From Solirubrobacterales bacterium 70-9 (lineage in GTDB: Bacteria > Actinomycetota > Thermoleophilia > Solirubrobacterales > 70-9), in NCBI GenBank assembly GCA_001898095.1, contig MKSH01000088.1, positions 11,197 to 17,019 on the forward strand: a stretch of 5,823 nucleotides of DNA, given 5' to 3'. The position numbers and the translations under genes are program-made. Below the pieces are notes generated by a model. That model ran no database searches. It saw only the letters and a program-made list of their open reading frames with translations, and was not told the origin of the DNA. Positions 1 through 3,491 of the stretch are shown here, piece after piece. Each line of letters opens with the position of its first letter. Position 1 is the first letter of the stretch.

Positions 1-965
1 ACCGGGGCGCGATCGGCGACCTGCTCGCCCGCGACGAGTATTTCTGGCTCGACCTCGACGGCCCCAGCGAGGCCGAAGTCGACACCCTCGACGACCTCTT
101 CCACTTCCACCCGCTGGCGCTCGAGGACCTGCGCAAGAAGGGCCAGCGGCCGAAGCTGGAGGAATTCGGCGACTACATGTTCCTCGTCTACTACGGCGCG
201 GTGGCGCCGGAATCGGGCGGGCCGCCGCCCCCGGACGCACCGCCCGACGCGGGCCCGGCGGGAGGCGAGCGGATCCAGCTGGAAGAGGTCCACGCCTTCA
301 TCAGCGGCGGCTATCTCGTCACCGTCCACGATGGCTCCTGCACGGCGCTCGACGAAGTGCGCACGCGGCTCGACGCGCAGGCGCCGAGCTCCGAGCAGTT
401 CGTCGTCTACCGCGTCCTCGACGCCCTCACCGACACCTTCTTCCCGCTGCTGGAGGACCTCGAAGACCGACTCGAACGGCTCGACGAGGAGATCTTCGCC
501 GACGCCTCGCCGGACCACCTGCAGCCGCTGACCGAACTGCGCCGGGACCTGGTCATGCTCGGCCGGGTGGCGACCCCGCAGCGCGACATGCTCGCCCGCC
601 ACATCGACGACATCCTCCAGCTCCCCGGCCTGGAAGCCGACTCGCGCGACTACTTCCGCGACGTCTACGACCACGCGATCCGGATCTCCGACCAGATCGA
701 CTCCTACCGCGACCTGCTGCTCGGCAGCCGCGACGCCTACCTCTCGGTCACCTCCAACCGGCTGAACGAAATCTCCAAGCAGCTGACCGTGGTGGCGACG
801 ATCTTCCTGCCGCTCTCCTTCGTCGTCGGCTTCTTCGGCCAGAACTTCGGCTGGATGGTGAGGAACATCCGCAGCGCGGAGGATTTCTGGCTGATCGGCG
901 GCGGCACGATGGTGGTCTCGGTCCTCGTGCTGGTCGCCTGGTTGCGCAGATCTTCCTATGCGTGA
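1..965 (+). CDS. corA: CorA-family Mg2+/divalent cation transporter (5' partial)
   Basis: This is a membrane channel/transporter for Mg2+ (possibly Co2+ or other divalent cations) of the 2-TM-GxN family, normally a homopentamer in the inner membrane. The reading frame is open from base 3 and ends at TGA 963-965, giving 320 visible residues, close to a full CorA, so only a few N-terminal residues are missing. An ATG at 177 is internal: the codons before it read FWLDLDGPSEAEVDTLDDLF and then HPLALEDL, the standard CorA N-terminal soluble domain. The middle part is charged and helical (LEDLEDRLERLDEEIF), matching the long stalk helices. TM1 is about 783-836 (LTVVATIFLPLSFVVGFF) and TM2 about 885-944, followed by the positive end RRSS. 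The pore-loop signature reads GQNFGW (837-854) instead of the canonical GMN. A Pro/Gly-rich stretch (about 204-270) interrupts the soluble domain. No terminator follows. The family call is secure; ion specificity is not. Confidence 0.93.
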   Translation, partial: RGAIGDLLARDEYFWLDLDGPSEAEVDTLDDLFHFHPLALEDLRKKGQRPKLEEFGDYMFLVYYGAVAPESGGPPPPDAPPDAGPAGGERIQLEEVHAFISGGYLVTVHDGSCTALDEVRTRLDAQAPSSEQFVVYRVLDALTDTFFPLLEDLEDRLERLDEEIFADASPDHLQPLTELRRDLVMLGRVATPQRDMLARHIDDILQLPGLEADSRDYFRDVYDHAIRISDQIDSYRDLLLGSRDAYLSVTSNRLNEISKQLTVVATIFLPLSFVVGFFGQNFGWMVRNIRSAEDFWLIGGGTMVVSVLVLVAWLRRSSYA

Positions 966-969
966 GGGC

Positions 970-997
970 TCAAGGGCCGCCGTCGAGCAGTCGATAC
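970..997 (+). promoter_or_regulatory. Putative sigma-28 (FliA/WhiG-type) promoter for the first subtilase gene
   Basis: A -35-like TCAA (970-973), a 16-base spacer and a -10-like GTCGATAC (990-997) resemble the sigma-28 consensus TAAA-N15/16-GCCGATAA; the -10 matches at 6 of 8 positions. It lies just after the corA stop codon and 9 bases before ATG 1007. The same arrangement, including a shared GGCT-AAGGG-CCGCC surround, recurs before the paralogous gene at 3492, and that recurrence is the main support. The expected transcription start falls at about 1003-1007, so the mRNA would be nearly leaderless. The sigma assignment is an inference from sequence only. Confidence 0.5.
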
Positions 998-1006
998 CCA
1001 GTATTG

Positions 1007-3430
1007 ATGCTCTCTGCCCTGAAGACGAGAGTGGCTCTCTGCGCCTGCGCGGCGGCCCTCCTGGGGGTGGCGCCCACCGCCGCCGCGGCCGCGGAAACGC
1101 CGCTCTCGCCGGAACTGAGCGCGGTTGCGGCGCCCGCGGTCGCCTCCGGTGGCGAAGAAGCGCAGGCGGAAGCGGCGAACCTTCCGGTCGAAGGGCCCGG
1201 CAGCCTGATCCGCGAAGGGGAAGACCTGGTGGTCGAAGCCCACTTCGCCGCGGGGGCGGCGGGGCAGACCGAAGCGCTCGAAGCGGCCGGTGCCAGGGTG
1301 CTCGAAGCGAGCTCCCGCTACCAGACGGTCGCCCTCGCGGTCGCCCCTGAAGACCTCGAAGCGCTGGCCGAAGTCCCCGGCCTCGAAGCGGTCGAGCCTT
1401 CGCTCCAGCCGGTCTTCTACGGCGCCGAAGGAGCGGGCACGAGCGCGGTCGCCTCGAACGGGCTCTGCGAAGGCGGCGCGGTGACCAGCCAGGCGATGAC
1501 CCAGCTGCACGTCGCCGCCGCTCGCGGCGCCTTCGGCGCCCGCGGGGCGGGGCAGACGATCGGCGTCATCTCCGACACCTTCGACACCGCGACCGAAGCG
1601 ATCGGCGGCGGCGCGGTCGCCACCCACGCCGCAGACGACGAAGTCAGCAACGACCTGCCCGGCCCGTCGAGCACCTGCAGCGGCCAGCAGACGCCGGTCG
1701 ACGTGGTCGCCGAGGGCCCGGCGGGAGGCAGCGACGAGGGCCGGGCGATGCTGCAGGTGATCCACGACCTCGCCCCGCACGCCCAACTGGCCTTCGCCAC
1801 CGCCTATTCGACCGAACTTCAATTCGCCCGCAACATCGAACGGCTGGCCGAACCGGTGGCGGCGGGCGGCGGCGGGGCGAACGTGATCGTCGACGACGTC
1901 GGGTACTTCGACGAGCCGGTCTACCAGGACGGCCCGGTCGCCGTGGCGATCCGCAAAGTAACCGAAGCGGGGGTGACCTACCTGACCGCGGCCGGCAACG
2001 ACAACCTGATCGAAAGCTCCACCGGCAACGAATTCGCCTCCTGGGAACGGAACGAATTCCGCGACGCGACCTGTCCGTCGGCGGTCGGCAGCAAAGTCGG
2101 CGAATCGTCCTCGCGCTGCATGAACTTCTCGCCGACGGCGACTCCCGACAGCACCTTCGGCATCACCGTGGAACGCGAATCGCAGCTGATCGTCGACCTG
2201 CAGTGGGCAGAACCTTGGTACGGGGTCGAAGCCGACCTGAACGCCTACCTGTTGAACTCGAAAGGCGAAGTGATCGTCGCCGAACCGGTGAAGAACGTCG
2301 GCAAAGGAACCGGGGTGCTGCGCGAGCCGGTCGAACTCTTCGGCTGGGAAAACAAGAAGACCGAAGCGGCCGAAGTGCAGCTGGTGATCGTCCGCTGCTC
2401 GAGCAACTGCAACTGGGCGGCGAACGTGAACGCGAAGCCGCGGCTCAAGTTCATGCTGATGGAGGACGGCGCCGGGGTCTCGAAAACGGAGTACCCGAAG
2501 TCGGAAGCGGCGGGGATCACGGGCGGGCCGACGATCTACGGGCACGCCGGGGCCGCCGCCGCGATCACCCTCGCCGCGGTCAGCTACGAACAGTCGGCGA
2601 CCGCCCCCGTCCCGCCCGAGCGTTACTCCTCGCGCCGGCCGGTGACCCATTATTTCGGCCCGGTCGTCGGCAGCACCGCGGCGGCCAAACTGGGGTCGCC
2701 GGAAGTGGTGCAGAAGCCGAACGCGACCGCCACCGACTGCGCCTCGACCACCTTCTTCGCCAGCCTCCGCTCCGACGGCTGGCACTTCTGCGGCACCTCC
2801 GAGGCGGCCCCGCACGCCGCCGCCATCGCGGCGCTGATGCGGCAGACCCAGCCGGCGGCGACGCCGAGCTCGATCGTCGCGGCGCTCGAATCCTCGGCGA
2901 CCGCCTTCACCGCGGTGAAAGCCCGGGCGGCGGTCGGGGCGGGGATGCTGAACGCCGAAGCGGCGATCGCCGCGATCGGCGGCCAGGCGGCGTCCGACCC
3001 GGCCAGCACGGTGGTCGGTGCGGTGGCGGTGCCGACGACGTCGACCGAAGCGACGACCTCGACGCCGACCGTCTCCTCGAGCGGCGCGACCACCAAGACG
3101 ACGACGAAGACGAGCAAGGCAAAGTCCGCTTCTTCCCGGTCGAGCGGCGGCGACGCGAAGCCGACGGCGAAGATCGTCAGCCACCCGAAGGCGCTCGAAC
3201 GGACCCGCAAGCGGAGCATCGTCGGGAAGTTCCGCTTCCGCGCCGACCAGAGCGGGGTCACCTTCTTCTGCCAGGTCGACCGGACCGCCGCGCGCCGCTG
3301 CGGGGAACGCTTCCAGCGCCGCTTCGGGATCGGCCGTCACGTGGTCAAGGTGCGCGCCGTCGACACCTCCGGGAACGCCTCCTCGGCGCCCGCCTCGTTC
3401 CGTTTCCGCGTCCAACGGATCGGCGCTTAG
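1007..3430 (+). CDS. Secreted subtilase-fold serine peptidase-like protein with Glu at the His site and Ig-like C-terminus (paralog 1)
   Basis: This is a predicted exported S8/S53-like protein of 807 residues; its substrate is unknown. ATG 1007 is preferred because it begins a Sec signal peptide (K6, R8, hydrophobic 9-23, Ala-rich cleavage site near 27-29). The upstream GTG 962 overlaps the corA stop and adds a non-signal extension. Residues about 60-135 look like a prodomain (VVEAHFAAG, then LEALAEVPGLEAVEP). The catalytic landmarks are D190 (VISDTFD), E244 (DEGRAM) at the usual His position, oxyanion N331 (AAGN) and S598 (GTSEAAPH). D190 to E244 to N331 spacing fits subtilisin, but N331 to S598 is 267 residues against 66 in subtilisin BPN', because of a beta-rich insert at about 345-506. 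Eight cysteines (154, 224, 356, 371, 464, 468, 578, 595) probably form disulfides. A Ser/Thr-rich linker (663-720) leads to an Ig-like domain (721-807) with C755/C765. YSSRRP (540-545) replaces the usual SSRGP. Family fold is well supported; active proteolysis is not proven. Confidence 0.87.
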   Translation: MLSALKTRVALCACAAALLGVAPTAAAAAETPLSPELSAVAAPAVASGGEEAQAEAANLPVEGPGSLIREGEDLVVEAHFAAGAAGQTEALEAAGARVLEASSRYQTVALAVAPEDLEALAEVPGLEAVEPSLQPVFYGAEGAGTSAVASNGLCEGGAVTSQAMTQLHVAAARGAFGARGAGQTIGVISDTFDTATEAIGGGAVATHAADDEVSNDLPGPSSTCSGQQTPVDVVAEGPAGGSDEGRAMLQVIHDLAPHAQLAFATAYSTELQFARNIERLAEPVAAGGGGANVIVDDVGYFDEPVYQDGPVAVAIRKVTEAGVTYLTAAGNDNLIESSTGNEFASWERNEFRDATCPSAVGSKVGESSSRCMNFSPTATPDSTFGITVERESQLIVDLQWAEPWYGVEADLNAYLLNSKGEVIVAEPVKNVGKGTGVLREPVELFGWENKKTEAAEVQLVIVRCSSNCNWAANVNAKPRLKFMLMEDGAGVSKTEYPKSEAAGITGGPTIYGHAGAAAAITLAAVSYEQSATAPVPPERYSSRRPVTHYFGPVVGSTAAAKLGSPEVVQKPNATATDCASTTFFASLRSDGWHFCGTSEAAPHAAAIAALMRQTQPAATPSSIVAALESSATAFTAVKARAAVGAGMLNAEAAIAAIGGQAASDPASTVVGAVAVPTTSTEATTSTPTVSSSGATTKTTTKTSKAKSASSRSSGGDAKPTAKIVSHPKALERTRKRSIVGKFRFRADQSGVTFFCQVDRTAARRCGERFQRRFGIGRHVVKVRAVDTSGNASSAPASFRFRVQRIGA
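1454..1473 (+). repeat. 20-bp exact match shared with 3954-3973 (paralog block SNGLCEGG)
   Basis: These 20 bases recur exactly at 3954-3973, in the same codon register, and encode part of the conserved SNGLCEGG block containing the first conserved cysteine. It is a remnant of the tandem gene duplication rather than an independent repeat element. Confidence 0.8.
2725..2759 (+). repeat. 35-bp exact match shared with 5261-5295 (paralog block TATDCASTTFF)
   Basis: A 35-base stretch here is identical at every position to 5261-5295, in the same codon register. It encodes TATDCASTTFF, just before the catalytic Ser, including the conserved Cys. Flanking bases differ on both sides. It reflects common descent of the two genes, possibly with local gene conversion or strong codon constraint. 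Confidence 0.85.
2993..3166 (+). other. Ser/Thr-rich interdomain linker of paralog 1
   Basis: This segment encodes 58 residues (663-720 of paralog 1), of which 28 are Ser or Thr, with several Lys and no Cys. It joins the end of the catalytic domain to the Ig-like domain. Such linkers are typically flexible, surface-exposed and often O-glycosylated in secreted actinobacterial enzymes. The equivalent linker in paralog 2 (residues about 677-700) is much shorter and acidic. Confidence 0.7.
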
Positions 3431-3455
3431 GCCGGGGGACGCAGGCAGGCGCGGC

Positions 3456-3482
3456 TAAAGGGGCCGCCCCGCCGGTCGATAC
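3456..3482 (+). promoter_or_regulatory. Putative sigma-28 (FliA/WhiG-type) promoter for the second subtilase gene
   Basis: A perfect -35-like TAAA (3456-3459), a 15-base spacer and GTCGATAC (3475-3482) match the sigma-28 consensus TAAA-N15-GCCGATAA, with 6 of 8 in the -10. It fills most of the 61-base gap between the two peptidase genes. The -10 ends 9 bases before ATG 3492, exactly as at the first gene. TAAA is unusual in such GC-rich DNA. The predicted start of transcription (about 3489) would leave almost no leader. The identity of the sigma factor is inferred. Confidence 0.55.
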
Positions 3483-3491
3483 GGTCAAGAG

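Noticed and set aside
177..179. ATG 177 as the corA start
   Set aside because: The in-frame sequence from base 3 encodes conserved CorA N-terminal residues (FWLDLDGP, HPLALEDL), so the true start is left of the window.
962..1006. GTG 962 as the start of paralog 1, overlapping the corA stop by four bases
   Set aside because: It would place a polar 15-residue extension before the signal peptide and lie upstream of the proposed -10 box. ATG 1007 gives a normal signal peptide and matches the spacing seen at the second gene.
1022..1048. Lipoprotein signal in paralog 1 (cysteines 12 and 14 in the signal peptide)
   Set aside because: The cysteines lie within the early hydrophobic core, not after a lipobox at its end. 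An Ala-rich type I cleavage site follows.
956..3415. Very long minus-strand open frame opposite paralog 1
   Set aside because: Its translation is a low-information Arg/Gly/Asp-rich sequence without recognisable motifs. It mirrors the codon bias of the + strand gene, which has a signal peptide and catalytic motifs. It is a GC-driven shadow.
3460..3470. Small GGGG-CCG-CCCC inverted repeat in the second intergenic gap, as a terminator
   Set aside because: The stem is only four base pairs with no T-tract, and it lies inside the spacer of the proposed promoter.
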